Source: Haloferax namakaokahaiae
Lineage (GTDB): Archaea > Halobacteriota > Halobacteria > Halobacteriales > Haloferacaceae
Length of the DNA: 64,000 bases
NCBI RefSeq assembly: GCF_042663225.1
Contig: NZ_JBHTAA010000005.1
Span: 1,178,001 to 1,242,000, forward strand
Reading direction: 5' to 3'
Position numbers and translations under genes: made by a program. This document shows, piece after piece, positions 35,149 through 44,490 of the stretch (the first letter of the stretch is position 1; every line of letters begins with the position of its first letter). The notes under the pieces were generated by a model, which made no database searches, was not told where the DNA came from, and was given only the letters and a program-made list of their open reading frames with translations.

Positions 35149-36354
35149 ATGTTCAACACGCTCGACGACCTCGACCCGGAGCAACGCGTGCTCGTCCGCC
35201 TCGACCTCAACTCGCCGGTCGAAGACGGACAGGTACAGGACAACCGACGATTCGACCGCCACGCTGAGACGGTCCGCGAACTCGCCGACGAGGGCCATCG
35301 CGTCGTCCTCATGGCGCACCAGGGCCGCCCCGGCGGCGACGACTTCGTCTCGCTCGAACAGCACGCCGACATCCTCTCTGGACACATCGACCGCGAGGTC
35401 CAGTTCGTCGCCGACACCTACGGCGACGAGGCCATCGAGGCCATCGAATCGCTCGATTCGGGCGAGGTACTCCTCCTCGAAAACGTCCGCATGTGCGACG
35501 ACGAACTCCCCGAAGAAGACCCCGAGGTGAAAGCCGACACCGAGTTCGTCCAGACGCTCGCGCCCCACTTCGACGCCTACATCAACGACGCCTACTCGGC
35601 GGCCCACCGCTCGCACGCCTCGCTCGTCGGGTTCGCGCTCGAACTGCCCGCCTTCGCAGGTCGCGTGATGGAATCCGAGTATCAGGCGAACTCCTCGATT
35701 GCGACGCGGGAGTTCGACGGACAGGTGACGATGGTCGTCGGCGGGACGAAAGCCACCGACGTCATCGACGTGATGAACAACCTCGGCGACAAGGTGGACC
35801 AGTTCTTACTCGGCGGCATCGCGGGCGAGTTGTTCCTCCGGGCCGCGGGCAACGAGGTCGGCTACGACCTCGAAGGCATGGACTTCTTCGACGACCAGTG
35901 GGAAGCGAACCGAGAGACTATCGAGTCACTGCTGGACGAACGCGGCGACCAAATCAAACTCGCCGTTGACCTCGCCTACGAAGACCAGACGGAGGAACGC
36001 GGCGAAATCGCCGTCGCCAACATCACCGGGAAGGACCGCCCGTACCTCGACGTCGGCTCGATGACCGTAGACCAGTACGACCCCATCATCCGCGACTCCG
36101 AGGCCGTCTTCGTGAAGGGCGCTCTCGGCCTGTTCGAAGACGAGCGCTTCTCTGTCGGCACCGTCGGCGTCCTCGAAGCCATCGCGCAGACCGACTGCTT
36201 CTCCGTCGTCGGCGGCGGCGACACCTCGCGCGCGATCGAGATGTACGGCATGAGTGAGGACGACTTCGGCCACGTCTCCATCGCCGGCGGCGCGTACATC
36301 CGCGCGCTCACGGGCGCACCGCTCGCGGGCGTCGAAGTGCTGAAACAGGACTGA
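35149..36354 (+). CDS. pgk: phosphoglycerate kinase
   Basis: The 401-residue protein has the N-terminal substrate site 'VRLDLNSP' with 'LMAHQGRPG', and the C-terminal nucleotide-binding domain with 'VVGGGDTSRAIEMYG'. It makes ATP and 3-phosphoglycerate from 1,3-bisphosphoglycerate. The reverse reaction serves gluconeogenesis, so it works with both GAPDH enzymes of this locus. Confidence 0.95.
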   Translation: MFNTLDDLDPEQRVLVRLDLNSPVEDGQVQDNRRFDRHAETVRELADEGHRVVLMAHQGRPGGDDFVSLEQHADILSGHIDREVQFVADTYGDEAIEAIESLDSGEVLLLENVRMCDDELPEEDPEVKADTEFVQTLAPHFDAYINDAYSAAHRSHASLVGFALELPAFAGRVMESEYQANSSIATREFDGQVTMVVGGTKATDVIDVMNNLGDKVDQFLLGGIAGELFLRAAGNEVGYDLEGMDFFDDQWEANRETIESLLDERGDQIKLAVDLAYEDQTEERGEIAVANITGKDRPYLDVGSMTVDQYDPIIRDSEAVFVKGALGLFEDERFSVGTVGVLEAIAQTDCFSVVGGGDTSRAIEMYGMSEDDFGHVSIAGGAYIRALTGAPLAGVEVLKQD

Positions 36355-36379
36355 GCGCCCACTCCTCTTCTCCCAGTTC

Positions 36380-36574
36380 TTATCTCGCCGGGAGAACCCA
36401 CCGCGAAAGCGCGGTTGCGACTGACCACGTGACGACTGCGTAGGACAGCGCGAGCGCCACGACGCCGGACCAACTGCTCTCGGGATGCGGTTCTTCGACC
36501 CGGTCGGCGAGCAGCGTGACCGAACCGACGAAGGCGACGAAAAAGGCAGTTAGGTCGAATGTCGTGTCAGCCAT
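36380..36574 (-). CDS. small two-helix membrane protein
   Basis: The 64-residue protein has two hydrophobic segments (about 7-24 and 37-58) separated by a charged loop. It converges on pgk and diverges from the phosphodiesterase gene. The family is not recognised, but size, helices and codon use suggest a real gene. Confidence 0.6.
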   Translation of the reverse strand: MADTTFDLTAFFVAFVGSVTLLADRVEEPHPESSWSGVVALALSYAVVTWSVATALSRWVLPAR

Positions 36575-36661
36575 AGTATCTGGTGTATCTACACGACGTG
36601 CAGCACTCCTTGATATAGATGTCTATGAAATTTGATGTTGGTGGCGGGCGAAAAGGGAGGC

Positions 36662-37150
36662 ATGAAACTCGGTGTCGTCTCAGATACGCACGATAACCTG
36701 GAGTACGTCCACGCCGCGGTCGAACACTTCGAACGAGAGATGGTCGATGTCGTCGTCCACTGCGGCGATATCGTCGCGCCGTTCTCGGTCGCACCGTTCG
36801 ACAGGGAGTTCGAGTTTCACGCCGTCCGCGGAAACAACGACGGCGAGTGGAAACTCCGCGACATCGTGAACTCGTTCGGCACCTACCACGACGACTTCGC
36901 CCACCTGACCCTCGACGGCCAGGAGATAGCCGTCTATCACGGCACTGAAGCGGGACTCGTGGACACGCTCCTCGAATCCGATACGTACGACTACGTACTC
37001 CGTGGCCACACCCATCAGAAGTCGCTCGACTACTACGGGGCGACGACGCACATCAACCCCGGCGGGTTACCGATTCCGGACGCGGACGAGGAGTTCCACG
37101 TCGCCGTCGTCGATTTAGCGACCGAGAACGTCGCGTTCGAGACGCTCTGA
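36662..37150 (+). CDS. MJ0936/YfcE-type metallophosphodiesterase
   Basis: From the ATG at 36662, preceded by a GGGAGG ribosome-binding site, the protein has 162 residues. All calcineurin-like metal motifs are present: Ser-Asp-Thr-His-Asp-Asn, Cys-Gly-Asp-Ile, Gly-Asn-Asn-Asp, Tyr-His-Gly and Gly-His-Thr-His. It cleaves phosphodiesters such as cyclic nucleotides in vitro; the cell substrate is unknown. It lies between pgk and gapB. Confidence 0.88.
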   Translation: MKLGVVSDTHDNLEYVHAAVEHFEREMVDVVVHCGDIVAPFSVAPFDREFEFHAVRGNNDGEWKLRDIVNSFGTYHDDFAHLTLDGQEIAVYHGTEAGLVDTLLESDTYDYVLRGHTHQKSLDYYGATTHINPGGLPIPDADEEFHVAVVDLATENVAFETL

Positions 37151-37195
37151 ACCAACCACGCGAGAAAAGAGACTGCGGGTGAACAGACGGACTGA

Positions 37196-38263
37196 CTAGT
37201 CGTCAGCGAACTCTGCGCGCGCCTGTTCAGAGAACCCAGAAGGGTCGCCGGTGATACCGATGCCGAGTCGGCGGTCGGTGAGTTCCATACTCGCCTGTTT
37301 GTCTTCGAGGTCGAACATGGCGCGAATCGCGTCCACGTTCTCCGGAATCACGTCGGACTGCTGATGGATGGCCTGGAAGAGGTAGAGGTCACGGCCGTTG
37401 ACGCCGATGGACTCACCCCAGACACAGTTCTCCCACATGTCGCCGCGCGGGCGGCCAGCGTCGAGCGCGAAGTCCATGAGCTTTCCAGCGCCGTCGATGC
37501 CCAGACCCTCGGGGATGACGTAGACGCGGTTCTCGTTTTCGAGCAGTTGACGGACGTGCGCGCCGGTCACGTCGTCGCCGAGCGTGACGTTGAGGGCGTG
37601 AACGTGCATCAGCGTCGCCGGGACTTTCAGTCCGAGCGTGTCGATTTCGAGGTCGGGGAAGATGGTCTTCACGTCGGGACCGTGGTGCGAGGGAACCGAA
37701 ATCGGGTCGGGGAGGATGTCGTTGATGGGTCCCCGAGAGTTCTGTCCGGGGTCGCCACCGCGGCGAACCAGCGTCGCGCGGACCTTCTCGACGCCGTACT
37801 CCTCTTTGAGGGGAGCGATGATGCGCGAGAGACCGGTCGTGTTACAGGAGACGACGCGGACGTAGTCGGCGTCGCGGGCGGCGTCGAAGTTGGCGCGAGC
37901 GTTGAAGCTCACCTCGGCGACGTCGGCGTCTTCGCCGCCTTGGAAGATGGCGGGGGTGTGGTGAGTCTCGTAGAGTTCACGGTTGCGAGCGCCGATTCCC
38001 GAGGGCGTACAGTCCACGATGACGTCGGCTTCGGCGACGAGTTCGTCTACTTCGCCGGCGAGGTCGATGCCGGCTTCGGAGAAGAGAGGTGCTCGTTCGG
38101 GAATCGCGGCGTACATCGAATAGCCACGTTCGATTGCGGTGTGTGCTTCGAAGTTGGGTTGCGTTTTGGCGACCCCGATGACTTCCATGTCGGGTTGCGC
38201 CTCGATGGCATCGGCCACGCGCTTTCCGATTGTACCGTAGCCGTTGACTCCCACTCGTATCAT
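37196..38263 (-). CDS. gapB: glyceraldehyde-3-phosphate dehydrogenase, archaeal gluconeogenic type II
   Basis: The 355-residue protein has the archaeal GAPDH start Val-Gly-Val-Asn-Gly-Tyr-Gly-Thr-Ile-Gly, catalytic Cys140 in Val-Ser-Cys-Asn-Thr-Thr-Gly, and 'RRGGDPGQNSRGPINDI'. It is unrelated in detail to gapA 2 kb away. In Haloferax volcanii this enzyme acts in gluconeogenesis. The ATG at 38263 is about 30 nt after a TATA-like element; upstream in-frame sequence to 38329 does not look coding. Confidence 0.94.
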   Translation of the reverse strand: MIRVGVNGYGTIGKRVADAIEAQPDMEVIGVAKTQPNFEAHTAIERGYSMYAAIPERAPLFSEAGIDLAGEVDELVAEADVIVDCTPSGIGARNRELYETHHTPAIFQGGEDADVAEVSFNARANFDAARDADYVRVVSCNTTGLSRIIAPLKEEYGVEKVRATLVRRGGDPGQNSRGPINDILPDPISVPSHHGPDVKTIFPDLEIDTLGLKVPATLMHVHALNVTLGDDVTGAHVRQLLENENRVYVIPEGLGIDGAGKLMDFALDAGRPRGDMWENCVWGESIGVNGRDLYLFQAIHQQSDVIPENVDAIRAMFDLEDKQASMELTDRRLGIGITGDPSGFSEQARAEFADD

Positions 38264-38465
38264 GCATAGATGACCAGCGTGGCCGAACATAGTTATTTCG
38301 ATGATTAGAACCCAGAAATTAACTCTCAACCGAGTGACTCGCTCGATTATCTCTGAGGCGAGTGAAGTTGGTCTGAAGTAGAAAAATCGATGGTCCCGAA
38401 GGCATTACGGGGGCATTCGGTCTCAGATGGGAATGCCTAACCCGGCGGACACACCATGCACAATC

Positions 38466-39425
38466 ATGACCTACTCCGATGCGGACCTCCGTGCCGCCAG
38501 CGAGACGGCGATTCACCAGTGTCTCGACTTGCAGTCCGACGAGTCGCTCGTCGTCGTCACCGACGACAAGCGCGAGGTCATCGGCGAGGCGCTCTACGAA
38601 GTCGCCTCGGAAGTGACCGACGACGCCTCCATCATCCGCTACCCGCCGGGCAACCAACACGGCGAAGAACCCCCCGCACCGGTCGCCGCCGCGATGGCGA
38701 GCGCCGACGCCTTCCTCGCGCCGACGACGAAGAGCCTCAGTCACACTCGCGCACGCGGCGCGGCCTGCGACGCCGGCGCTCGCGGTGCGACCCTCCCCGG
38801 CATCACCGAAGAGGTGTTCGTGACCGGTCTCGACGCCGACTACGACGCGATTTACCGACACAGCAAGGAGATGCTCGAAGCCGTGGGCGAGGCCGACGAA
38901 GTTCGCGTGACGACCGAGAAGGGCACCGACATTACCTTCGTCCGCGGCGACCGCGAGTGGCTGGCCGACACGGGCTACATCGCCAACGAGGGTTCCTTCT
39001 CGAACCTCCCGGCGGGCGAAATCTTCCTCAGTCCCGAGTCCGCCACCGGAACCTACGTCGTAGACGGCACCATGATGCCCCACGGCCTGCTCGACGACGA
39101 CCAGGAACTTCGTTTCGAGGTCGAAGACGGCTACGTCACCCACATCTCCGACGACGACATCCGCGAGCAGGTCGAAACCGCCGCCGACGAAGTCGGCCGA
39201 GACGCCTACAACCTCGCCGAAATCGGCATCGGTACCAACGTCGGCGTGACCAACCTCGTCGGCTCGGTCCTCCTCGACGAGAAGGCCGCCGGCACGGTCC
39301 ACATCGCCATCGGCGACGACGCGGGCATCGGCGGCGACACCGACGCACCGCTCCACCTCGACGGCATTATTCGAGAGCCGACGGTGTACGCCGACGGCGA
39401 GGAAGTCGAACTGCCACAGCCCTAA
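38466..39425 (+). CDS. aminopeptidase-like protein (M29/PepT-type metallopeptidase)
   Basis: The 319-residue protein resembles haloarchaeal proteins annotated as leucyl aminopeptidase. It has 'LPAGEIFLSPE', 'NLAEIGIGTN', 'EKAAGTVHIAIGDD' and 'HLDGIIREPTVYADG', the C-terminal metal-site blocks of thermophilic M29 aminopeptidases. It probably needs two Zn or Co ions. The ATG at 38466 is chosen; an earlier in-frame ATG at 38427 adds a Pro/Cys-rich stretch unlike the family. Confidence 0.8.
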   Translation: MTYSDADLRAASETAIHQCLDLQSDESLVVVTDDKREVIGEALYEVASEVTDDASIIRYPPGNQHGEEPPAPVAAAMASADAFLAPTTKSLSHTRARGAACDAGARGATLPGITEEVFVTGLDADYDAIYRHSKEMLEAVGEADEVRVTTEKGTDITFVRGDREWLADTGYIANEGSFSNLPAGEIFLSPESATGTYVVDGTMMPHGLLDDDQELRFEVEDGYVTHISDDDIREQVETAADEVGRDAYNLAEIGIGTNVGVTNLVGSVLLDEKAAGTVHIAIGDDAGIGGDTDAPLHLDGIIREPTVYADGEEVELPQP

Positions 39426-39472
39426 GTCGGGTTCTCTCTTCTTTCGGATTCGCTCTTCTCTCGGATTCTCTC

Positions 39473-40795
39473 TCAGCCGAGGAGACACTCTTCGGCGAGT
39501 TCCACCCCGCACGACTCGTAGCATCTGAGTTCGCCGTTTCCGAAGGCTACGTAGAACGCGCCATCGACCAGTGCGAGACCCGACGGCGACGCCGAGACAG
39601 GGAGTTTTCCAGACCCGCGAACCTCGCCGGTCGAGGTGTCGAGCGCGTAGAGGTAGTTCGGCGTTCGTTCCTCGTCGAGATGCTCAGCGACGACGTAGAT
39701 TGTCGCGCCGGTGATAGCGGGCGTCCAATCGAACAGCACCAACGGGTCCGGTCCGAACGACCACGCTACCTCTCCGGTATCGAGTCGGCGGGCGAGCAGG
39801 CGATTGTCGTCGCAATAGTAGACGAGTCCGGCCGCGGTTGCGACCCCGGTGGTGGACCACTTTCTGGCGGCGTGTTTCCACCGAAGTTCTCTGCTTCGAC
39901 GGTCGAACGCGACCACGTATCGCTGGTCGCTGTCGCTCCCGGCCACGTTCTCGCTCAGCGTGGTCAGAATCACCTCGTTAGTGATGGTCACCGGCCCGGC
40001 AATCGGCATCGACTTTTCCCACAGTCGCTCGCCGGTCGCCACGTCGAGTCCGACGAGACCCGACTCACCACCGAAGAACGGGACGTACACCGTGTCGCCG
40101 AACGCCGACAGCGTCCACGGGAGTTGACGCGTCGAAAAGCCCGCTTCCCACACTGGGTCGCCGGTTTCGGCATCCAACGCGACGACCTGCACGGGCGGTT
40201 CCCGGTCGCCGTAGGTCGCCGTAATCGCCAGTCCATCGGAGACGATTGGCGGCGCGACGATTGGCCACGGTTGGTCGGTCGTCGGAATCGGTTCGGTCCA
40301 GCGCAGGTTCCCGTCGGTGTCGAGCGCGTGCAATCCCTCGAACGTTCGGGCATAGATTCGGTCGAACTGGACGACGACCGAATCGTGATGAAACCGAGTC
40401 TCGTCTCTGTCGGCGACCGAAACCGTCGTGCGCCACTGTTCGTCTCCCGTACTCGCATCGAACGCCGAAACGACCGATTCGTGGTCGGTATCGTAGCCAC
40501 CCCGCGTGTGCAAGTGATAGACGACGCCGTCGGCGACGACGGGCGAACTCGTCGGAAAGCCCTCGAACACCTCGGCGCGCCAAGCCGAGTAGAGGTCGCC
40601 CGTTGGTCCCTCGCCGGGTGTCGCGCCAGTCCGGGCGTCGTCAGCACCGTAGCGCGACCACGTTCCGTCGTACGAGGGTCGGTCTTGAATTCCCGAGAGG
40701 CACCCCGCCGTCGTCACCAACGCCGAAGCTCCGAGCGCTGCGAGAAATCGGCGACGAGTCGGGGGATTCACGAAAAGAGATTGTTCGTTCGACAT
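39473..40795 (-). CDS. Tat lipoprotein with PQQ-like beta-propeller repeats
   Basis: From the ATG at 40795 the 440-residue protein has a twin-arginine motif (Arg-Arg-Arg-Phe-Leu) and a lipobox ending in Ala-Gly-Cys. At least six repeats of the PQQ type follow ('VSAFDASTGDEQWRTTV', 'VVALDAETGDPVWEAG', 'LVGLDVATGERLWEK', 'LLARRLDTGEVAWSFG', 'LYALDTSTGEVRGSG'). It sits outside the membrane. Catalytic residues of true PQQ dehydrogenases are not evident, so a scaffold role like BamB's is possible. Confidence 0.87.
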   Translation of the reverse strand: MSNEQSLFVNPPTRRRFLAALGASALVTTAGCLSGIQDRPSYDGTWSRYGADDARTGATPGEGPTGDLYSAWRAEVFEGFPTSSPVVADGVVYHLHTRGGYDTDHESVVSAFDASTGDEQWRTTVSVADRDETRFHHDSVVVQFDRIYARTFEGLHALDTDGNLRWTEPIPTTDQPWPIVAPPIVSDGLAITATYGDREPPVQVVALDAETGDPVWEAGFSTRQLPWTLSAFGDTVYVPFFGGESGLVGLDVATGERLWEKSMPIAGPVTITNEVILTTLSENVAGSDSDQRYVVAFDRRSRELRWKHAARKWSTTGVATAAGLVYYCDDNRLLARRLDTGEVAWSFGPDPLVLFDWTPAITGATIYVVAEHLDEERTPNYLYALDTSTGEVRGSGKLPVSASPSGLALVDGAFYVAFGNGELRCYESCGVELAEECLLG

Positions 40796-40881
40796 GAAAA
40801 CACACCCGGCTCCGCGCCACCGACTCCCACGCCCACGAGGAGAAAGGCGGGTTTTTACGCCCTGAACGGATATCCGACCGT

Positions 40882-41544
40882 ATGAGCCTACCCGACGCCG
40901 GTGAGCGCGTCCCACTCTCTTGTCCGACGTGTTCACCCTCCGAACCCACCGTCCACGAGGTGCTCAAGCCCGGCGGTCACTCGACCGTCCGCTGCACCGA
41001 GTGCGGTCACGTCCACAAAGAGAAAATCGAAGTGCCGGACGAAATCGACATGGATGTCGTCGTCTCGCAAGACGGCTCGTCGGTCTCGACGACCGTCTCC
41101 GCCCCGAAAGAGGCGACCATCGAAACGGGCGACGAGTTCATCGTCGATACCCCCGAAGCGATTCAGCTCGTCCGCATCACGGGCATCGAAGTCGGTCCCG
41201 AACAGCGCGTCGAGGAGTCGCTGATCAAAGACGCCAAAACCGTCTGGACGCGCGTCGTAGACAACGTGAAGGTCAACGTTACCATCCACCCGAAGGAGGG
41301 CGACGGCTACAACGAGGAGACCCGCAGCATCACCGTCAACGTCCCCGGCGACTACGAGTTCGTCGTCGGCGAGTCCGAGCAGTTCGGCGACGAGGAAGTC
41401 AAAATCGAGGGCCTCGTCGTCCGCGCAGACGCGCCCGAGTACCGCCACGGGAAACTCGACCACCCCGGCGACATGGTCTATGCGAAAGACGCGAAGCGCG
41501 TCTACACCCGCGACGAATCGTCGTCGGCGTGGTCCGCCTGGTAA
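40882..41544 (+). CDS. HVO_0476-type zinc finger protein
   Basis: The 220-residue protein starts with a four-Cys zinc ribbon (Cys14-x2-Cys17 and Cys-x2-Cys in 'VRCTECGHVHKE'), followed by a beta-rich acidic domain. It matches the haloarchaeal family named after HVO_0476, which also fits the local gene order. The function is unknown; RNA or ribosome binding is common for such ribbons. Confidence 0.85.
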   Translation: MSLPDAGERVPLSCPTCSPSEPTVHEVLKPGGHSTVRCTECGHVHKEKIEVPDEIDMDVVVSQDGSSVSTTVSAPKEATIETGDEFIVDTPEAIQLVRITGIEVGPEQRVEESLIKDAKTVWTRVVDNVKVNVTIHPKEGDGYNEETRSITVNVPGDYEFVVGESEQFGDEEVKIEGLVVRADAPEYRHGKLDHPGDMVYAKDAKRVYTRDESSSAWSAW

Positions 41545-41613
41545 TCGGGACTGGTCCTCAGTCTTCATCGCCCATCAGAACGTGTTTTTGCGCTGGACTC
41601 CGTTCGAACAGCC

Positions 41614-42552
41614 ATGCCGACCCGCGACCGCTCACGGTTTTCTATCGAATCGCTCGCGCTCCTGTGGGCCGCCCGAGAGAGCGGCGTCATCGACGCGCTG
41701 ACGACGAACGCAGGCACCGCCGAGCAGGTCGCGGAGAAAGCCGGTATCGACCCCCGAGCGGCGCGAATCACCGTCGATGCGCTCGAATCGATGGGCTTCA
41801 TCAAGCGCGTCGGCGACGAGTTCGAGATTACGAATCGCGCATTGGGCTTTCTCGCCAAGCGCGACGTGCGTTCTATCGGTCGCCTCCCGAACGCGCTCGA
41901 CCGGTTCTCTCTGTACGCCGACTTACCGGGGACGATGGCGACCGGCGAAGCGCCAGCCATGCCGGACGAGTGGGCGCGGAACCGACTCGGCGCACACGAC
42001 GCCACCGACGAAGCGGTCGTTCGGGCGTGTGTGACCGCCGCAGTTCGTGCCAATCCGAGCGCCGAGCGCGTCCTCGACCTCGGCGGACAATCGGGCGTCT
42101 TCGCCCGCGAGTTCCGCGCTCGCGGCTCCGAGGTGACCTTCCTCGACGACAGTGAGACGGTCGAAATCGTCCGTCCGTTGCTCTCGCGTGCCGGTATCGA
42201 CCTCGTCGCGGGCGACGTGACGAACCCACCTGTGTCCGGATTCGACCTCGTGTTCGCCGACGACGCGTTCGTGGGACACGACCCGGACTCGGCCGCAAGC
42301 ATCGTTGCAGGAGCCTACGACGCTCTCGAACCCGGCGGGATAGCAGTGTTCATCGACGCCCTCTCGAACCGGTGTTCGGTGGCGACGACGACCCAGCGAG
42401 CGGTCGATGCGCTCGCACTCGGAACGGGCGAGTGTTACGACGAAGAGACGGTCCGAGAGTGGGTCGAAGCGGCCGGATTCGAGCGGCCGACGATTCGAGA
42501 TATTCCGGGGACCGACGTGCAGGCCGTGGTGTGCGAGCGTGCGGTTCAATAG
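41614..42552 (+). CDS. methyltransferase with N-terminal winged helix
   Basis: The first 80 residues form a winged helix ('GTAEQVAEKAGIDPRAARITVDALESMGFI'), as in O-methyltransferase dimerisation domains. A Rossmann methyltransferase domain follows with motif I Val-Leu-Asp-Leu-Gly-Gly-Gln-Ser-Gly. The substrate is unknown. It is 21 bp upstream of pcm on the same strand, so they are probably co-expressed. Confidence 0.8.
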   Translation: MPTRDRSRFSIESLALLWAARESGVIDALTTNAGTAEQVAEKAGIDPRAARITVDALESMGFIKRVGDEFEITNRALGFLAKRDVRSIGRLPNALDRFSLYADLPGTMATGEAPAMPDEWARNRLGAHDATDEAVVRACVTAAVRANPSAERVLDLGGQSGVFAREFRARGSEVTFLDDSETVEIVRPLLSRAGIDLVAGDVTNPPVSGFDLVFADDAFVGHDPDSAASIVAGAYDALEPGGIAVFIDALSNRCSVATTTQRAVDALALGTGECYDEETVREWVEAAGFERPTIRDIPGTDVQAVVCERAVQ

Positions 42553-42573
42553 CCCCGGCCGCCGAGGGCGAAC

Positions 42574-43305
42574 ATGGACTATGCCGTGTTGCGCGAGGAC
42601 ATGGTCGATGGGTTAGAGCTATCGCTCGGCCCGCTCGACGAGACCGTCGGTCTCGCCCTCCGCACCGTCCCGCGCCACGAGTTCGTCGCGGACGCACCCT
42701 ACGAGAACCGGACGGGTGAACACCGCGACACGCGAACGACGATTCTCTCGCCGAGCACCGCCACCAGATTGGTCTCCGCGCTCTCTCCCGACCCCGACGA
42801 CTCCGTCCTCGTCGTCGGCGCTGGCGTCGGCTACACCGCCGCCCTCGTCGCCGAAATCGTCGGCGACGCCAACGTCCACGCCGTCGATATCACGCGCAAA
42901 CTCGTCTACGAAGCCCGCTCGAACCTCCAGAAAGCGGGCTACGGCGGCGTGCTCGTGGACTGCCGCGACGGAGCCGACGGGTTGCCCGAGTACGCCCCGT
43001 TCGACCGCATTCTGGTCGAAGCCTCCGCGATTCGCCCGCCGCGACACTTGCTCGACCAACTCGCCGACGACGGCCGACTCGTCATGCCGATGGGCGTCGG
43101 CGACCAGTCGCTCGTCGCGTTCGAGGACGACGAGGTGGTCGAGACGTTCGGCCCAATCTCGTTTAAACCGTTGCTCGTCGATGGCGAGCAGACCGGGAGT
43201 ATCGTCCGCAACCGAACCAAGCGCGAGGACCCCGAGTACGAAGGCCGAGGCTGGCACGCCGGGACGGGATGGGAACAAGAGTGGATCGACTGGGGCGCGC
43301 GGTAG
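42574..43305 (+). CDS. pcm: protein-L-isoaspartate O-methyltransferase
   Basis: The 243-residue protein has the Pcm-type N-terminal region (Arg-Thr-Val-Pro-Arg-His-Glu-Phe-Val), 'ILSPSTATRLVSAL', motif I Val-Leu-Val-Val-Gly-Ala-Gly-Val-Gly-Tyr and a later 'LLDQLADDGRLVMPMG'. It repairs isoaspartyl residues formed by protein ageing, using S-adenosylmethionine. It has about 30 residues more than bacterial Pcm at the C-terminus. Confidence 0.88.
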   Translation: MDYAVLREDMVDGLELSLGPLDETVGLALRTVPRHEFVADAPYENRTGEHRDTRTTILSPSTATRLVSALSPDPDDSVLVVGAGVGYTAALVAEIVGDANVHAVDITRKLVYEARSNLQKAGYGGVLVDCRDGADGLPEYAPFDRILVEASAIRPPRHLLDQLADDGRLVMPMGVGDQSLVAFEDDEVVETFGPISFKPLLVDGEQTGSIVRNRTKREDPEYEGRGWHAGTGWEQEWIDWGAR

Positions 43306-43382
43306 TCGGCGGGTCGGCGCTGTTTGTGCTTTCGGTGTGATTCGAACCATGATTTTTCAGCGCGCAGTCTGAAGAACTGCTA

Positions 43383-43832
43383 ATGAAAAGACAACTTCTG
43401 GTCGTGCTCTGTCTTCTATCTCTGGCCGGGTGTAGCGGTCTCTCCGGTCAACCACCTGCGACGCCGACAGAGAGCGAGGAACCCTGGGAGTATCGAATCG
43501 TCGTCGAGAACGGCTACGAAGCCCAAGCGTTCACCGTGTCCTTGACGACAAAAAGCGGCCAGACTGTCGTGAACGAAACCCGCTCCGTTGACTCCGGAGA
43601 GCGGTGGGTCGCAACGACACTCACGGAAACAGCGCACAGTGACCAAGCGTACGTGCTCACAATCTCGGCAGAGGACGAAGGCCAGCTAGTGAGTAAGGAG
43701 TTCGATGCAACGCCACAAGCGGATGTTACCTACACATCTGGAGCAACCTTGTACGTGTTCGGCCCCGGTGAGAGTTCGGTTCACAACTGTGGCGGGAACG
43801 TAACGTGCTATGAGAAAATCAGCAAACAGTGA
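43383..43832 (+). CDS. small lipoprotein, unknown function
   Basis: The 149-residue protein starts Lys-Arg, then a hydrophobic stretch and a lipobox Leu-Ala-Gly-Cys17, a Sec-type lipoprotein signal. The mature part is a single beta-rich domain ending with Cys residues in 'HNCGGNVTCYEK' that may form a disulfide. It is less acidic and slightly richer in A and T than its neighbours. Confidence 0.7.
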   Translation: MKRQLLVVLCLLSLAGCSGLSGQPPATPTESEEPWEYRIVVENGYEAQAFTVSLTTKSGQTVVNETRSVDSGERWVATTLTETAHSDQAYVLTISAEDEGQLVSKEFDATPQADVTYTSGATLYVFGPGESSVHNCGGNVTCYEKISKQ

Positions 43833-43852
43833 TTCAGACACCGAGTAGAGAA

Positions 43853-44062
43853 TCAGTCAGACCCACTGACGCCTTCGAGATAGCCGTATCTGAGTCCCTG
43901 TATCGCCGTCACGAGCACCCAAATCGCGCCCGCGAGGAGCATCGAGCCGAGGAGGACGCCGACTTGGAAGCCCGAGAGGATGGTGAAAATCAGGAGCGTG
44001 AGCGCGAGAAACCGACCGAGTGTGTCGTCGTCGCTCGGGAGGAGATACGTGAGGCGGGACAT
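43853..44062 (-). CDS. small two-helix membrane protein
   Basis: The 69-residue protein has two hydrophobic helices (about 17-35 and 37-55) with a charged N-terminus. The family is not recognised. It converges on the lipoprotein gene. Confidence 0.6.
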   Translation of the reverse strand: MSRLTYLLPSDDDTLGRFLALTLLIFTILSGFQVGVLLGSMLLAGAIWVLVTAIQGLRYGYLEGVSGSD

Positions 44063-44200
44063 GGTGGTATCATTGCAAGACGCGTGGATAAATCATTGCG
44101 CTGAGATAACAGCGCCGCAGAGTATCACGATTCCATCCCGCCGAGAATTTGCAGGGACGCTAATCCCATCTACGGTCTATCTATACCTGGTGAAACACCC

Positions 44201-44476
44201 ATGGAGAAGAACGTTGGTGGATACGACCGCATCCTGCGGGCGGTACTCGGCCCGGTGCTGATTATCGTCGCCGCCGCGATGTTCGCCGGTCTGCTGGTGA
44301 TTGCAACCGCCACGCTCCAGGCCACCATCGCCGTCGTGGCACTCCTCGTCGGCGCAGTCCTCACCGTGACTGCCATCACGCAGCAGTGCCCGCTCAACAG
44401 AGCACTCGGCATCAACACCTACAAGGGCGCGATGGAACCCGAGCGCGGAACCGACACCCCGCGACCGCGGGCGTAA
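44201..44476 (+). CDS. DUF2892 (YgaP-type) membrane protein
   Basis: The 91-residue protein has 'MEKNVGGYDRILRAVLGPVLI', the DUF2892 signature, two membrane helices and the conserved 'CPLNRALGINT' at the membrane exit. In bacteria the domain can be fused to rhodanese; here it stands alone. Function unknown. Confidence 0.85.
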   Translation: MEKNVGGYDRILRAVLGPVLIIVAAAMFAGLLVIATATLQATIAVVALLVGAVLTVTAITQQCPLNRALGINTYKGAMEPERGTDTPRPRA

Positions 44477-44490
44477 CACTTCGATTTTGA

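Noticed and set aside
38456..40885. 809-codon frame spanning the aminopeptidase and PQQ-repeat genes
   Set aside because: Arg-rich low-complexity translation running across two real genes on different strands; an artefact of high GC.
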